Assembly: GCA_013823635.1 (NCBI GenBank)
Contig: PNML01000014.1
Span: forward strand, 1 to 46,813
Length of the DNA stretch: 46,813 nt
Reading direction: 5' to 3'
DNA from: Polaromonas sp.
Lineage (GTDB): Bacteria; Pseudomonadota; Gammaproteobacteria; Burkholderiales; Burkholderiaceae_C
Positions 17,767 to 26,304 of this stretch are shown here, one piece after another. A model generated the notes under the pieces. That model searched no databases. It was not told where the DNA came from and was given only the letters and a program-made list of their open reading frames with translations. Each line of letters begins with the position of its first letter. The first letter of the stretch is position 1. The position numbers and the translations under genes were made by a program.

Positions 17767-19019
17767 GGCCGCTCGGACGACAGAACCACCGCAGGCGCCC
17801 CTCCTCCGGGTGACCCGCCACAGCCACCCGCCGCATGGCGAGGCATGCGGGCCAGCACGGCCGGGTCGCGGGAGGCCACATCGTGGCGAAACACCAGCGG
17901 AAATGCCGTCACCTGATCGACCGACGCGCCAGCGGCCAACGCGGCGTCTGCCCTGGCCTGACCCTGGCGCACCACCTGCACCACCTGTTCATGGTGCGGG
18001 CTTTTGCGGCACACCGGGTCGGCGGCAGCGGCATCGCCCGTGAACAGCCAGGCCTGACACCGGCAGCCGCCAAAGTCTTTGCCCTTGTCAGGGCAGGTGC
18101 GGCAGGGGTCTTTCATCCACTCCAGACCCCGGTAGGCCCGAAACGCGCTGCTGTCGTTCCAGATGTGGGCCACGCTGTGCGTGAGCACGCTGGGCAGGGT
18201 CATGGCTGGCAACTCGCGCGCCGCGTGGCAGGGCATGGCCACGCCATCGGGGGCCACGGCCAGAAAGATGGCGCCCCAGCCGTTCATGCAGGCCTTGGGT
18301 GTGCCCTCGAAATAGTCGGGCACCACAAACAGCACTTTGCAGCGGCCATCGAGCTGGGCACGCTTTTCGTTGACCACGCGCTCGGCCTCGATCAGCTGGG
18401 CCTGGGTGGGCAGCAGGTGGTCGCGGTTGAGCCAGCCCCAGCCGTAGTACTGGGTGTTGGCCAGCTCCAGGTACTCGGCCCCCAGTTCGTTGGCCATGTC
18501 GATGAGGCGACCCACATGCGGCAGGTTGTGGCGGTGCAGCACCACGTTCATGACCATGGGCCAGCCCTGGGCCTTGATGATTTTGGCCACCTTCAGCTTC
18601 AGGTCGAAGGTGCGGGTATGGCTCAAAAAATCGTTCATCTCGCGGGTGGAGTCCTGGAACGACAGCTGCACATGGTCCAGCCCGGCGGCGCGCAGGGCGG
18701 CGGCGCGCCCCTCGGTCAGGCCCACGCCCGAGGTGATGAGGTTGGTGTAAAAGCCCAGCCGGTGCGCGTGGGCCACCAGCTCTTCCAGGTCATCGCGCAG
18801 CAACGGCTCACCGCCTGAAAGGCCCAGCTGCACCGCGCCCATGGCACGGGCCTCCTCGAACACGCGCTTCCAAGTGGCGGTGTCCAACTCTGGGCCAATG
18901 CCCTGGTAACCCACCGGGTTGGAGCAAAACACGCAGTGCAGCGGGCAGCGGTAGGTCAGCTCAGCCAGCAGCCACAGCGGGGGCGGTGGCGCGGCCGTTG
19001 CGTCAGACAACCCAGCCAC
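17763..19019 (-). CDS. pqqE: PqqE, PqqA peptide cyclase (radical SAM)
   Basis: A 418-residue radical SAM enzyme that joins the Glu and Tyr side chains of PqqA, the first chemical step to PQQ, working with PqqD. The cluster motif C25-x3-C29-x2-C32 (CPLHCVFC) binds the SAM 4Fe-4S cluster. C-terminal SPASM cysteines for auxiliary clusters are present (CMNGW, CRTCPDKGKDFGGCRCQA). The start is GTG 19019, preceded by a strong GGAGGGGG site and overlapping pqqD by 17 bases. The C-terminus is about 30 residues longer than usual, ending in a Gly/Pro-rich tail. It is translationally coupled to pqqD before it and the Bug gene after it. Confidence 0.95.
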   Translation of the reverse strand: MAGLSDATAAPPPPLWLLAELTYRCPLHCVFCSNPVGYQGIGPELDTATWKRVFEEARAMGAVQLGLSGGEPLLRDDLEELVAHAHRLGFYTNLITSGVGLTEGRAAALRAAGLDHVQLSFQDSTREMNDFLSHTRTFDLKLKVAKIIKAQGWPMVMNVVLHRHNLPHVGRLIDMANELGAEYLELANTQYYGWGWLNRDHLLPTQAQLIEAERVVNEKRAQLDGRCKVLFVVPDYFEGTPKACMNGWGAIFLAVAPDGVAMPCHAARELPAMTLPSVLTHSVAHIWNDSSAFRAYRGLEWMKDPCRTCPDKGKDFGGCRCQAWLFTGDAAAADPVCRKSPHHEQVVQVVRQGQARADAALAAGASVDQVTAFPLVFRHDVASRDPAVLARMPRHAAGGCGGSPGGGAPAVVLSSERP

Positions 19020-19266
19020 GGCGCACCCCCTCCCTGAGCAGATCGTCCACCTGCGGGGCAATGCCGGTGGTGGCGAAGGCCGCCTCCAGCTCAGCCACGA
19101 TGGCACTGGCCGTGAGCTTGCCATTGCAGCGCTGCAGAATGGCCGAAGCCGAGGGGTTGAGCTTGACCATGCCTTCGGGGTAGAGCAACACCCAGCTGTC
19201 TTGTGCGGGCTCGAACTGCAGGCGCGTGCCCGGTGCCAGATGGGGGTGCCAGTTGATGTTTGTCAT
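19003..19266 (-). CDS. pqqD: PqqD, PqqA-binding chaperone
   Basis: An 87-residue protein of the PqqD family (LYPEGMVKLNPSASAILQRCNG near the middle), a winged-helix RiPP recognition element that presents the PqqA precursor to PqqE. The start ATG 19266 has GAGGAC upstream, supplied by the AT-rich leader element copy B. The gene is separate here, unlike genomes with a pqqCD fusion. Its 3' end overlaps pqqE. Confidence 0.93.
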   Translation of the reverse strand: MTNINWHPHLAPGTRLQFEPAQDSWVLLYPEGMVKLNPSASAILQRCNGKLTASAIVAELEAAFATTGIAPQVDDLLREGVRRGWVV

Positions 19267-19274
19267 TAAATAGT

Positions 19275-19318
19275 CCTCTATCGCTTTAATTCAAACAACA
19301 GTTTGCTATTGTTTACAA
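19275..19318 (-). repeat. AT-rich leader element, copy B
   Basis: Read on the minus strand it contains AATAGCAAACTGTT, a variable AT-rich spacer, and AAAGCGATAGAGG immediately before pqqD. It matches copy A (10184-10218) at both ends and has the same orientation relative to the gene behind it. It makes up about half of the 85-base gap between pqqC and pqqD. Confidence 0.6.
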
Positions 19319-19351
19319 TTCAACACTGACGGTCTGACCGTCCCCCCGGGC

Positions 19352-20086
19352 TCACCGCGTGCCCCCTGGCTGGCAGGCCTTTTCAATGGCGTCCAACATG
19401 CTCCACAAAATGTCGAGTTTGAACTGCAAGATGTCCAGCGCCCGCTGCTGCTGGGGCGCGGAGGTGAAATGGTCCAGCGTCACGCGCAGGCCATGTTCCA
19501 CATCGCGGCTGGCCAGTGGAATGCGCGAGCGGAAGTAGGCCAGCCCCTCGGGCGCTATCCAGGGGTAGTGGCCGGGCCAGGTGGCCAGGCGGTCTTTGTG
19601 GATCTGCGGCGCAAACATCTCGGTCAGCGACGAGCACACCGCCTCTTGCCACGGCGCGTGGCGGGCAAAGTTGACGTAGGCATCACAGGCAAAGCGCACG
19701 CCGGGCGCCACCTGCTTGAGGCTCCACAACTCATTGCGGTCAATGCCCACGGCCTCGCCCAGACGGGTCCAGGCCTCGATGCCGCCCGCCGCGCTGCCCT
19801 CAAAATCGCCGTGTCCATCGTGGTCCAGGATGCGCTGCACCCACAGGCGGCGGTGCTCTCGGTCGGTCATGTTGGCCATGACGGCGGCATCTTTTTGCGG
19901 AATGCACACCTGGTAATAAAAGCGGTTGGCCACCCAGCAGCGCACTTCGTCGGCGCTGCACTGACCGCTGTTGAGCCGCACGTTGAATGGGTGGTGAATG
20001 TGGTAGCCCGCCCCTTTGGCGCGCAATTGCGCTTCAAACTCGGTGCGGTTCCAGGGCTGAGCGGGGGTGGCGGACATGGCATTCAT
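19352..20086 (-). CDS. pqqC: PqqC, pyrroloquinoline-quinone synthase
   Basis: A 244-residue cofactorless oxidase that carries out the last ring closure and eight-electron oxidation giving PQQ. The family features are clear: [16 protein letters not shown] near residue 30, [13 protein letters not shown], the ILDHDG segment, and FAPQIHKDR. Length matches standalone PqqC proteins. The start is ATG 20086; ATG 20077 is an alternative, neither with a strong ribosome site. Confidence 0.96.
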   Translation of the reverse strand: MNAMSATPAQPWNRTEFEAQLRAKGAGYHIHHPFNVRLNSGQCSADEVRCWVANRFYYQVCIPQKDAAVMANMTDREHRRLWVQRILDHDGHGDFEGSAAGGIEAWTRLGEAVGIDRNELWSLKQVAPGVRFACDAYVNFARHAPWQEAVCSSLTEMFAPQIHKDRLATWPGHYPWIAPEGLAYFRSRIPLASRDVEHGLRVTLDHFTSAPQQQRALDILQFKLDILWSMLDAIEKACQPGGTR

Positions 20087-20143
20087 GGTGGTTGCAGGTC
20101 AGGGAAGAAGTGGATAGAGGCTCGGAATCGGTCGAAAAATGGG

Positions 20144-21073
20144 CTAGAACCGGATGTCCATGCCATCCAACGCCAGCTCCACGCCGGCGGCGTCCAGCGC
20201 TTTGCGCTCGGGGCTACCCTCGCGCAGCATGGGGTTGGTGTTGTTGATGTGAATCAGCACCTTGCGCGTGCTGCGCGGCAACTGCGCCAGGTACTCCAAC
20301 ATGCCACCGGGGCCAGACATGGGCAGGTGGCCCATGTCCAGCGCGTGCTTTTGCGACAGTCCGGCGCGGATCATTTCGTCGCCCGTCCAGAAGGTGCCGT
20401 CCACCAGCACCACGCTCGCAGCCTCCATGGCCTGCCACACGTCACCGTTGATGTGACCCAGGCCGGGGGCGTAAAACACCCGGTGCCCGGTGGCCTCGTT
20501 CACCAGCGTGATACCGATGTTGTCGCCCGGCCGGGGCGCCTGGCGGTGGGGCGAATACGGTGGCGGCTTGCTCGACAGCGCCAATGGCCGCGCATGGGCG
20601 TCGGGCAAAAAAGCCCAGCGCAGACGACTGCCATCCAGCGCCAGCGGGTGGGTGTTGACGCCACAGTAGTGGCCCAGCATGCCGAGCAGCGGAAACCCGG
20701 TGGCGATGTCGCCCAGCACCTCGGGCGTGGCCCACAGCTCCAGCGGCTGACCGCGCTCGCGCAACATGAGCAGGCCGGTGACATGGTCAATCTGGGCATC
20801 CATCAGACACACGGCGGCAATGCCGGTGTCGCGCAATTGCCGCGCGGGTTGCAGTTCGGGGTTGCGTTGCAACTGGGTCAGGATGTCGGGCGAGGCGTTG
20901 AACAACAGCCAGTCCTGGCCATTTCGGCTCCAGGCCACCGACGACTGGGTGCGTGCCGTCAGGCCCGGCTCGCCGGCACGCACCCCGGCGCAGTTGGCGC
21001 AGTTGCAATTCCACTGCGGAAACCCGCCGCCCGCTGACGACCCCAACACCCGCAGCACCATCTGTTCAGACAT
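20144..21073 (-). CDS. pqqB: PqqB, PQQ biosynthesis hydroxylase
   Basis: A 309-residue metallo-beta-lactamase-fold protein; in this family it hydroxylates the cross-linked Tyr in the PQQ pathway. The N-terminal GSSAGGGFPQWNCNC with its cysteines, SPDILTQL, the motif DAQIDHVTGLL, and late LIHINNTNP are all present, and the length is normal. The start ATG 21073 lies just beyond a hairpin that separates it from pqqA. Expression is probably by partial read-through of that structure. Confidence 0.96.
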   Translation of the reverse strand: MSEQMVLRVLGSSAGGGFPQWNCNCANCAGVRAGEPGLTARTQSSVAWSRNGQDWLLFNASPDILTQLQRNPELQPARQLRDTGIAAVCLMDAQIDHVTGLLMLRERGQPLELWATPEVLGDIATGFPLLGMLGHYCGVNTHPLALDGSRLRWAFLPDAHARPLALSSKPPPYSPHRQAPRPGDNIGITLVNEATGHRVFYAPGLGHINGDVWQAMEAASVVLVDGTFWTGDEMIRAGLSQKHALDMGHLPMSGPGGMLEYLAQLPRSTRKVLIHINNTNPMLREGSPERKALDAAGVELALDGMDIRF

Positions 21074-21094
21074 GAACCCACCTTTCGCATGCAA

Positions 21095-21159
21095 CAAAAG
21101 AAACGGCCCCAGCTGTCCGGCCATGGCCGGGCAACCGGCATGGGGGCGCTGGGGCCGTT
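21095..21159 (-). terminator. Attenuator-like hairpin between pqqA and pqqB
   Basis: AACGGCCCCAGC pairs perfectly over 12 bases with GCTGGGGCCGTT (arms 21102-21113 and 21148-21159). The loop holds a second palindrome (CCGGCCATGGCCGG). In the transcribed direction the stem ends in a T-rich stretch (TTTCTTTTGTT). It looks like a partial terminator that keeps pqqA mRNA high relative to pqqBCDE. Confidence 0.7.
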
Positions 21160-21177
21160 ACACCACCAACGCGCGCT

Positions 21178-21252
21178 TCAGCGGTTGGCGATGTACATGG
21201 TGATTTCGAAGCCGAAACGCAGGTCGGTGAAAGCGGGTGTGGTCCATTGCAT
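21178..21252 (-). CDS. pqqA: PqqA, PQQ precursor peptide
   Basis: A 24-residue peptide that supplies the Glu and Tyr from which PQQ is built. The conserved E16-x3-Y20 (EITMY) and the TPAFTDLRFGFE lead are present. The AGGAGACACACC ribosome site is strong. It is the first gene of the pqq operon and is separated from pqqB by a hairpin. It is easily missed because of its length. Confidence 0.95.
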   Translation of the reverse strand: MQWTTPAFTDLRFGFEITMYIANR

Positions 21253-21316
21253 GGTGTGTCTCCTATGTGTGAGTGGCAGTTGCCGACAGGGTGAACGCCA
21301 AGGTGGGTGTGTCACC

Positions 21317-21333
21317 TGTTGCAGTGCGCAACA
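21317..21333. promoter_or_regulatory. Palindrome in the pqqA / peptidase divergent region
   Basis: TGTTGC-AGTGC-GCAACA is a perfect 6-5-6 inverted repeat with the TGT-N11-ACA layout of the sites at 4043 and 9021. It lies only about 65 bases from pqqA, close for a sigma54 activator, and about 40 bases from the divergent peptidase gene. On the plus strand TCGCAC-N5-TTGCA (21342-21357) is an imperfect sigma54-like match facing the peptidase. Confidence 0.45.
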
Positions 21334-21372
21334 CCCAGCCTTCGCACAGAACTTGCACGCATCATCTGTGCC

Positions 21373-22581
21373 ATGCGCGCACCTGCCCCACACCCACCAA
21401 AAACCCCGGGGAAACCCGAACAGACACCCCAAAAAGTGTGTCAACCCCGGCCCACCTTGACCGCGCTGAACGCCCCCCGCCCCCAGCCCTGGCGGCTGGA
21501 TGTACCCGGCCACACCCTGTCCGGCTGGGTACTGGGCCAGCCCAGTGGCGAACCCTGGGTGGTGTTGCACGGTGGCCCCGGCGGCGCGGCACAAGCTGGC
21601 CTGCTGGCTCCGTTTTCTGCCCAGCACCACTGGGCGTGGGCACCGCAGCAGCGCGGCACCGGCCCGCTGGCCACCCGCCGCGCCGGGCGCTGGCATGTGG
21701 ACGCGCTGGTGGCCGACATGGAGGCCTTGCGCCATGCACTGGGGCTGACGCAGTGGTCGGTGCTGGGCGGCTCGTGGGGGGGTCTGCTGGCGCTGGCCTA
21801 CGTGCGTCAGCACCCCCAGGCCGTTCGCCGCGTGGTGCTGCGCGGCGCCTTCACCGGCGCAGGCGCCGACGTGTGGGGGCTGCTGCACACCCTGGGCGCT
21901 GCACGGCCCCACACCGCAACATCCGGCTGCCATGCACCCCGCAACCGGTTGCAAATGCCCGCCTGGCTGGCCCGTGCACAACGGGTGTTGCGAAATGCAA
22001 CAGGTGCAACAGGTGCAGCGCTGGCCACCTCGCACGCACACCCTGCTGATCACCTCACGCGGGCCTGGCTGCTGGCCGAGCAGCGCCTGGCCACCCAGGG
22101 TGCGAAGGCGGCGATGCGCCACAGCAGCGCGTGCCCACCCGCGCAGCGCGTGGCCCTGCGCCGCACCTGGGCACAGCTCAACCACGGCCTGCGGGTGGCG
22201 CTGGCCCAGCGCCGCCTGCAACGCCCACCCACCCCCGCCCAGCGACGCAAAGTGGCCCTGCAAGCTCGGGTGCTGGGGCGCCACTGCTGCCGCGCCCTGC
22301 ACGGCGGCTGGCCCGATTGGCAGGCCTGGCTGGCATCGGACACGCCAAGCCCAGCCAGCGTCCCCCGGCTGACGTTGGTGCATGGCCAGTTCGACGCCGT
22401 GTGCACCCCCGCCAACACCCAATGGCTGGCTGACCTGGGCGGCAACGGTGCTGGTGGCACAAAGGTGCAGACCACCTGGGCTCACAGCGGCCACCTGGCC
22501 CACGAACCCCACATGCTGGCGGCCCTGCGTGCCGCCGTGGCCGTGGCAGTGACCGCAACGGGCACAAAGGTTCAGGCATGA
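21373..22581 (+). CDS. S33-type peptidase (proline iminopeptidase-like), divergent from pqqA
   Basis: A 402-residue alpha/beta-hydrolase. The oxyanion segment HGGPGG, nucleophile motif GGSWGG (Ser134), an acid in HGQFDAVC and the histidine in HSGHL all fit the S33 peptidase family, which removes N-terminal proline. It is longer than usual (about 310), with a proline-rich N-terminus and inserts rich in Ala, His and Arg. There is no signal peptide. No pqqF-like M16 protease is seen here, so this enzyme could help trim PqqA or the cross-linked product, by analogy with the unrelated PqqH peptidase of pseudomonads; this is inference. The start is uncertain. The end overlaps the next gene by four bases. 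Confidence 0.75.
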   Translation: MRAPAPHPPKTPGKPEQTPQKVCQPRPTLTALNAPRPQPWRLDVPGHTLSGWVLGQPSGEPWVVLHGGPGGAAQAGLLAPFSAQHHWAWAPQQRGTGPLATRRAGRWHVDALVADMEALRHALGLTQWSVLGGSWGGLLALAYVRQHPQAVRRVVLRGAFTGAGADVWGLLHTLGAARPHTATSGCHAPRNRLQMPAWLARAQRVLRNATGATGAALATSHAHPADHLTRAWLLAEQRLATQGAKAAMRHSSACPPAQRVALRRTWAQLNHGLRVALAQRRLQRPPTPAQRRKVALQARVLGRHCCRALHGGWPDWQAWLASDTPSPASVPRLTLVHGQFDAVCTPANTQWLADLGGNGAGGTKVQTTWAHSGHLAHEPHMLAALRAAVAVAVTATGTKVQA

Positions 22582-23552
22582 CCCCCCTGCTGCGCCAGTG
22601 GAGGGCGTTGCGCCGCATGGCCCTGTGCAGCTGCGCGTTGCTGGCGGCGCTGCTGCACAGCACTGGAACCAGCGCCGCCTGCCCCCCGTTGCCCCTGGCC
22701 CTGCACGCCGTGGCCCCCGGCGTGTGGGTCAAACCCGCGCAGCCCAACGCCCCCAGCGGCTGGACCGAGCCCACCCTGGTGTGGGCCGACGCGCACACCG
22801 CCTGGGTGCTCGACCCCGGCCCCCACCGCTGCGCCGGGCTGGCCCTGCGCCGCTGGCTGCAGCAGCACCTGCCGGGGCGCACGCAACACCTCATCAACAC
22901 CCACGCCCACCCCGAAAACGTGCTGGCCAACAGCGCCTGGCCTGCGGGCACGCCCATCCACGCCCTGGCGGGCACGCGGGAGCAAATGAACAAGCGCTGC
23001 CCCACCTGCCTGGCCCACCTGCGCCAAACGCTGGGCCAGCGGTGGATGCAAGGCAGCACCATCGTGCTGCCCAACCACACCCTGCAACCCGGCCAGTGGC
23101 TGACCCTGGCCGGGCAACGCTGGCAGGTGCGCGCCCACACCCACGCCCACACCGAAAGCAGCTTGAGCCTGTGGCAGCCGGAACAGCGCACCTGGGTGGC
23201 CGCCGGGCTGCTGGCCTGGGGCGGTCTGCCCGACCTGGGCCGCAGCCGTGTCCAACCCTGGCTGACCGCTTTGAACGAGATACAAGCCACCCGCCCGCAT
23301 GCGCTGTGGGGTGGGCCATCATCCGCATCCGGGCTGGCCCAACTGGCGCGCACCCAAGGCTATTTGCAGGCGCTGGACGGCGACATCACCCAGGCCATGG
23401 CACAGGGAAAATCGGTGCTGGAACACCTGGGCCAGCCACCGGCACCTGCGCTGGTGCCGTGGGTGCGGGAGTTACCGATGAAGCAACGCCACGAACTGAA
23501 CGTGATGCACGAGTGGCGGTTGCGGGAGGAGGAGGACTGGGGGGTGGAGTGA
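22578..23552 (+). CDS. Quinoprotein relay system zinc metallohydrolase 2-like, altered metal site
   Basis: A 324-residue exported protein (signal near residues 10-35, CSCALLAALLHSTGTSAA) with a metallo-beta-lactamase fold. The metal motif reads N-T-H-A-H-P-E-N instead of HxHxDH: both histidines remain, but the Asp and last His are replaced. A second histidine cluster HTHAHTESS is present, and the usual late SHG is GGPS. It fits the second hydrolase family of quinoprotein relay systems. It is coupled by ATGA to the S33 peptidase gene. Function is unknown; a role with the SoxYZ-like carrier is inferred. Confidence 0.8.
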   Translation: MTPLLRQWRALRRMALCSCALLAALLHSTGTSAACPPLPLALHAVAPGVWVKPAQPNAPSGWTEPTLVWADAHTAWVLDPGPHRCAGLALRRWLQQHLPGRTQHLINTHAHPENVLANSAWPAGTPIHALAGTREQMNKRCPTCLAHLRQTLGQRWMQGSTIVLPNHTLQPGQWLTLAGQRWQVRAHTHAHTESSLSLWQPEQRTWVAAGLLAWGGLPDLGRSRVQPWLTALNEIQATRPHALWGGPSSASGLAQLARTQGYLQALDGDITQAMAQGKSVLEHLGQPPAPALVPWVRELPMKQRHELNVMHEWRLREEEDWGVE

Positions 23553-23572
23553 TGGACTGGCAACTCCGGATC

Positions 23573-23684
23573 GCAAGCGGTTCATGGTTTGCACGCCGCC
23601 TTCGCTGCGTTCTTGTTCAATGTCTTGCAGGGTTCGGTAAGCCACGCCGGAGATTTTGGCCATTTCCACCGTGGTCAGTCGCAT
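23573..23684 (-). pseudogene. Remnant of an XRE/HipB-type HTH gene
   Basis: Between two good genes, the minus strand encodes about 37 residues of a helix-turn-helix start (TTVEMAKISGVAYRTLQDIEQ then RSEGGVQTMNRL) resembling XRE-type antitoxins. The frame continues into unrelated sequence antisense to the neighbouring hydrolase gene, so the rest of the domain is lost. It looks like a decayed fragment. Confidence 0.45.
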
Positions 23685-23743
23685 GGTTTTTTCAGGTGCC
23701 GCACAGCCTGCGGCAGCGACCATTCGGGGTGTGCCAGCCCCCC

Positions 23744-25969
23744 TCACGTCCCCTTCTGCGCCAGCTCTGGCAACTTGCGGTACACGGTGTTGCGCGACAC
23801 GCCCAGCAGGCGGGCGGCGGCGGACACATTGCCGCCGCATTTGGCCAGTGCATGTTTGATGGCCTGGATTTCCATTTCCTGCAGGCCACCGCCGCCGGTG
23901 GCCAGAGGGGGCTGGGCCTCGACCCCGTTGGCTGCGCCCTGGGGTTGCCCGCCGAGGAAAGGTGTGGCGCCATCGGCGGCAGTCGCCGACGCGGGAAACT
24001 TCTCGGTGGGCTGTGGCGACCCTTCGGCCTGAGGGTAAACGGGCACCATGCCGGGCGCCACAGGGTGGGGAACGGTGGTGTCCAGGCGCAGGCCCATGGT
24101 GGTGATGCTGCCCACCTCGTCCACAAAGTCGTCGGGCAGGTGTTCCACGTCAATGACGGTGTCGGTACCCGCGAGCACGCAGGCGGTGCGCAGCACGTTG
24201 GCCAGCTGGCGCACGTTGCCGGGCCAGTTGTAGCGGCAGAACATGTCGGCCACGGTGGTGGACAGGCGGTGTTTGACGCAAGGCTCTGACGCGGCCAACA
24301 GCACATGGCGAATGATGGCGTTGAGGTCGGTGCGTTCGCGCAGCGCGGGCAGGCGCACAGCCAAGCCGTTGAGGCGGTAGTACAGGTCTTCGCGGAACAG
24401 GCCTTCGGTCACGCGTTGACGCAGGTTGCGGTGGGTGGCGCTGATGACGGCCACGTTGACGGTGATGTTGCGGTTGGAGCCCAGCGGGGTGATGACGCGC
24501 TCTTGCAGGGCGCGCAGCAGGCGGGCTTGCATGGTGACGGGCATGTCGCCAATTTCGTCCAGGAACAGGGTCCCGCCGTTGGCCAGCTGGATTTTGCCCA
24601 TGGCACCCTTGCGCTTGGCGCCGGTGAAGGCGCCCTCGTCGTAGCCGAACAGCTCGGACTCGATGAGGTTTTCGGGGATGGACGCGCAGTTGACCGCCAC
24701 AAATGGGTGCTGCGAGCGGGCCGAATCGTTGTGAATGGCTTTGGCCAGCAGCTCCTTGCCGACGCCGGTTTCACCCAGGATGAGGATGGGGATGTCGCGC
24801 CCCTGCACGCGCCGGATCTTCTGGATGACGGCGGACACCTGCGGGTCGCCGGTATCCAGGTAGTGCAGGCTGGACATGTGCTCTCGCTGGCGGCGGGCCG
24901 CCTCCGACATGGTCTGCGCCGCCTGACCAGCAGGGGCACTGGCAGAAGGCGATGCCTCGGCCGACAGGGCGTCGAGCTCAGCGCTTTGAGTGGCGCGCTC
25001 TGTGGCCTGTGCGGCATCTGCGCCCTTGTGTCCGGGCGACAGCCCCGCCACCGTCCAGAGCATGTGCCCCTGCACCTCGGCCTTCGCACGCACTGTCAGG
25101 CCATTGGGCAGCGACAGGGACAGCAGTCCTGGGGCGGACGAGCGGCAGTGGTCAATCAGTTCGTCGATGGGCATGCCGAACAGCGACGACAGGGTCTGGC
25201 GCTCCAGCGCCACCCTGTCCAGACCCACTTGGAACAGCGCACCCCGGTTGGCGGCCAGAAAGCGCCCTCCGCGTGAGAACGCCACCATGCCCTCAAACAG
25301 GGTGCCGATGAACTCGGGACGCGAATGAAAATGCAACCGAATGGCGTGTTCGTAGGTTTGCGAAAAAATCTGGTTTTCGATGATCTGCGCCGACATGCGT
25401 GCCAGCGCCATGGTGTGGCGGTGGTAGCCGCGCGCATCACCCGTCACGTCCAGCACGCCGGCGACGGTGCCTCGGGGGCTGAAGATGGGTGTGCTGGAGC
25501 AGGTCAGAAACTGGTTGACGGTCAGAAAGTGCTGATCGGCGTGCACGGTCACTGGCCGCTGCAGGGCGATGGCGGTGCCAATGGCATTGGTGCCCTTGGC
25601 GGCCTCCGACCAGTCCACACCGGGTTTCAGGGCCACCTTCTCGGCGCGCTCCAAAAACGAGTCATCGCCCATGGAGTAGAGGATGCGTCCCGCGCCATCG
25701 GTCAACACCACGGTGCTGTGGGTGTTGGCGATCTGCTCGTGCAGCGCTTGCATGACCGGGTAGGCCAGCGTGCCCAACTGGCGGCTTTCATCCAACAGGT
25801 CCTTGATGTGGGCTTGGTTGGCGCCCGAAAAATCGGGGACCATTTCGGGGGCCAGACCCGCCCGCCTGGAGCGGTCCCAGGAGGCCTGGATCAGGTCGGT
25901 TTGGTCCGCTTGCACGGGTGTGGACGGGGACCACGCATTCAGGCCCGCACCCAAGGTCTCTGTGATCAT
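23744..25969 (-). CDS. AcoR-type sigma54-dependent transcriptional activator
   Basis: A 741-residue activator: the N-terminal segment (ASWDRSRRAGL), a GAF sensor domain (about 60-210, KGTNAIGTAI), a PAS-like linker, the AAA+ domain with Walker A GETGVGKE near residue 399, the sigma54-contacting GAFTGA near 446 and Walker B TLFLDEIGDM, and a Fis-type HTH at the C-terminus (NVSAAARLLGVSRNTVYRKL). Such proteins switch on sigma54 promoters in response to small alcohols, ketones or aldehydes. ATG 25969 has a strong AAGGAGACA ribosome site; upstream in-frame starts at 26119 and 26287 do not. It is the natural activator of the sigma54 promoters at 3885, 9144, 14321 and 26251. Confidence 0.93.
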   Translation of the reverse strand: MITETLGAGLNAWSPSTPVQADQTDLIQASWDRSRRAGLAPEMVPDFSGANQAHIKDLLDESRQLGTLAYPVMQALHEQIANTHSTVVLTDGAGRILYSMGDDSFLERAEKVALKPGVDWSEAAKGTNAIGTAIALQRPVTVHADQHFLTVNQFLTCSSTPIFSPRGTVAGVLDVTGDARGYHRHTMALARMSAQIIENQIFSQTYEHAIRLHFHSRPEFIGTLFEGMVAFSRGGRFLAANRGALFQVGLDRVALERQTLSSLFGMPIDELIDHCRSSAPGLLSLSLPNGLTVRAKAEVQGHMLWTVAGLSPGHKGADAAQATERATQSAELDALSAEASPSASAPAGQAAQTMSEAARRQREHMSSLHYLDTGDPQVSAVIQKIRRVQGRDIPILILGETGVGKELLAKAIHNDSARSQHPFVAVNCASIPENLIESELFGYDEGAFTGAKRKGAMGKIQLANGGTLFLDEIGDMPVTMQARLLRALQERVITPLGSNRNITVNVAVISATHRNLRQRVTEGLFREDLYYRLNGLAVRLPALRERTDLNAIIRHVLLAASEPCVKHRLSTTVADMFCRYNWPGNVRQLANVLRTACVLAGTDTVIDVEHLPDDFVDEVGSITTMGLRLDTTVPHPVAPGMVPVYPQAEGSPQPTEKFPASATAADGATPFLGGQPQGAANGVEAQPPLATGGGGLQEMEIQAIKHALAKCGGNVSAAARLLGVSRNTVYRKLPELAQKGT

Positions 25970-26304
25970 TGTCTTGTCTCCTTGCTCTGACACCGCTTCG
26001 GCATCCACCAACCAGTCGGGCAGTTGCCAACGGTCGTTGCCGGCTTCGCTGTGGCGGGATGTCGAGCTGCTACGAGGCCCTGTGTCACCGCTGTTGGCGG
26101 GACTGTTGTCGTTGTTCATTTTTGAATCACATGGTAGTCCGAGTGGAACAGATGGTGCAAATTTCCTGCCACAGGTCAAACCCTTGGCAGTGCCCTGAAC
26201 AGGCCCAAACGGGTCGATTTCTAGGGGAAAACCCGTTGTTGCAAGGCGGTGGGCATGGCACTTGCGCACGGCAGGGCACTGTTTCAACTTTGCTCAACCT
26301 GCCC
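25970..26304. other. Divergent control region between activator and pedF
   Basis: This 335-base stretch holds the activator leader, the pedF promoter and an open frame upstream of the activator start that looks non-coding. No clear activator palindrome of the TGT-N11-ACA type was found here. The sigma54 site at 26251 is the only convincing element. Confidence 0.5.
26251..26265 (+). promoter_or_regulatory. Sigma54-like promoter of pedF operon
   Basis: GGGCAT-N5-TTGC has GG and GC at the correct 12-base spacing and a perfect TTGC; the -24 box deviates at its first and last bases. Transcription should start near 26277, about 28 bases before ATG 26305. Confidence 0.55.

Noticed and set aside
25970-26287. 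N-terminal extension of the sigma54 activator
   Set aside because: The frame is open, but the strong ribosome site at 25969 and the family N-terminus fit the later start; the pedF promoter lies in this stretch.
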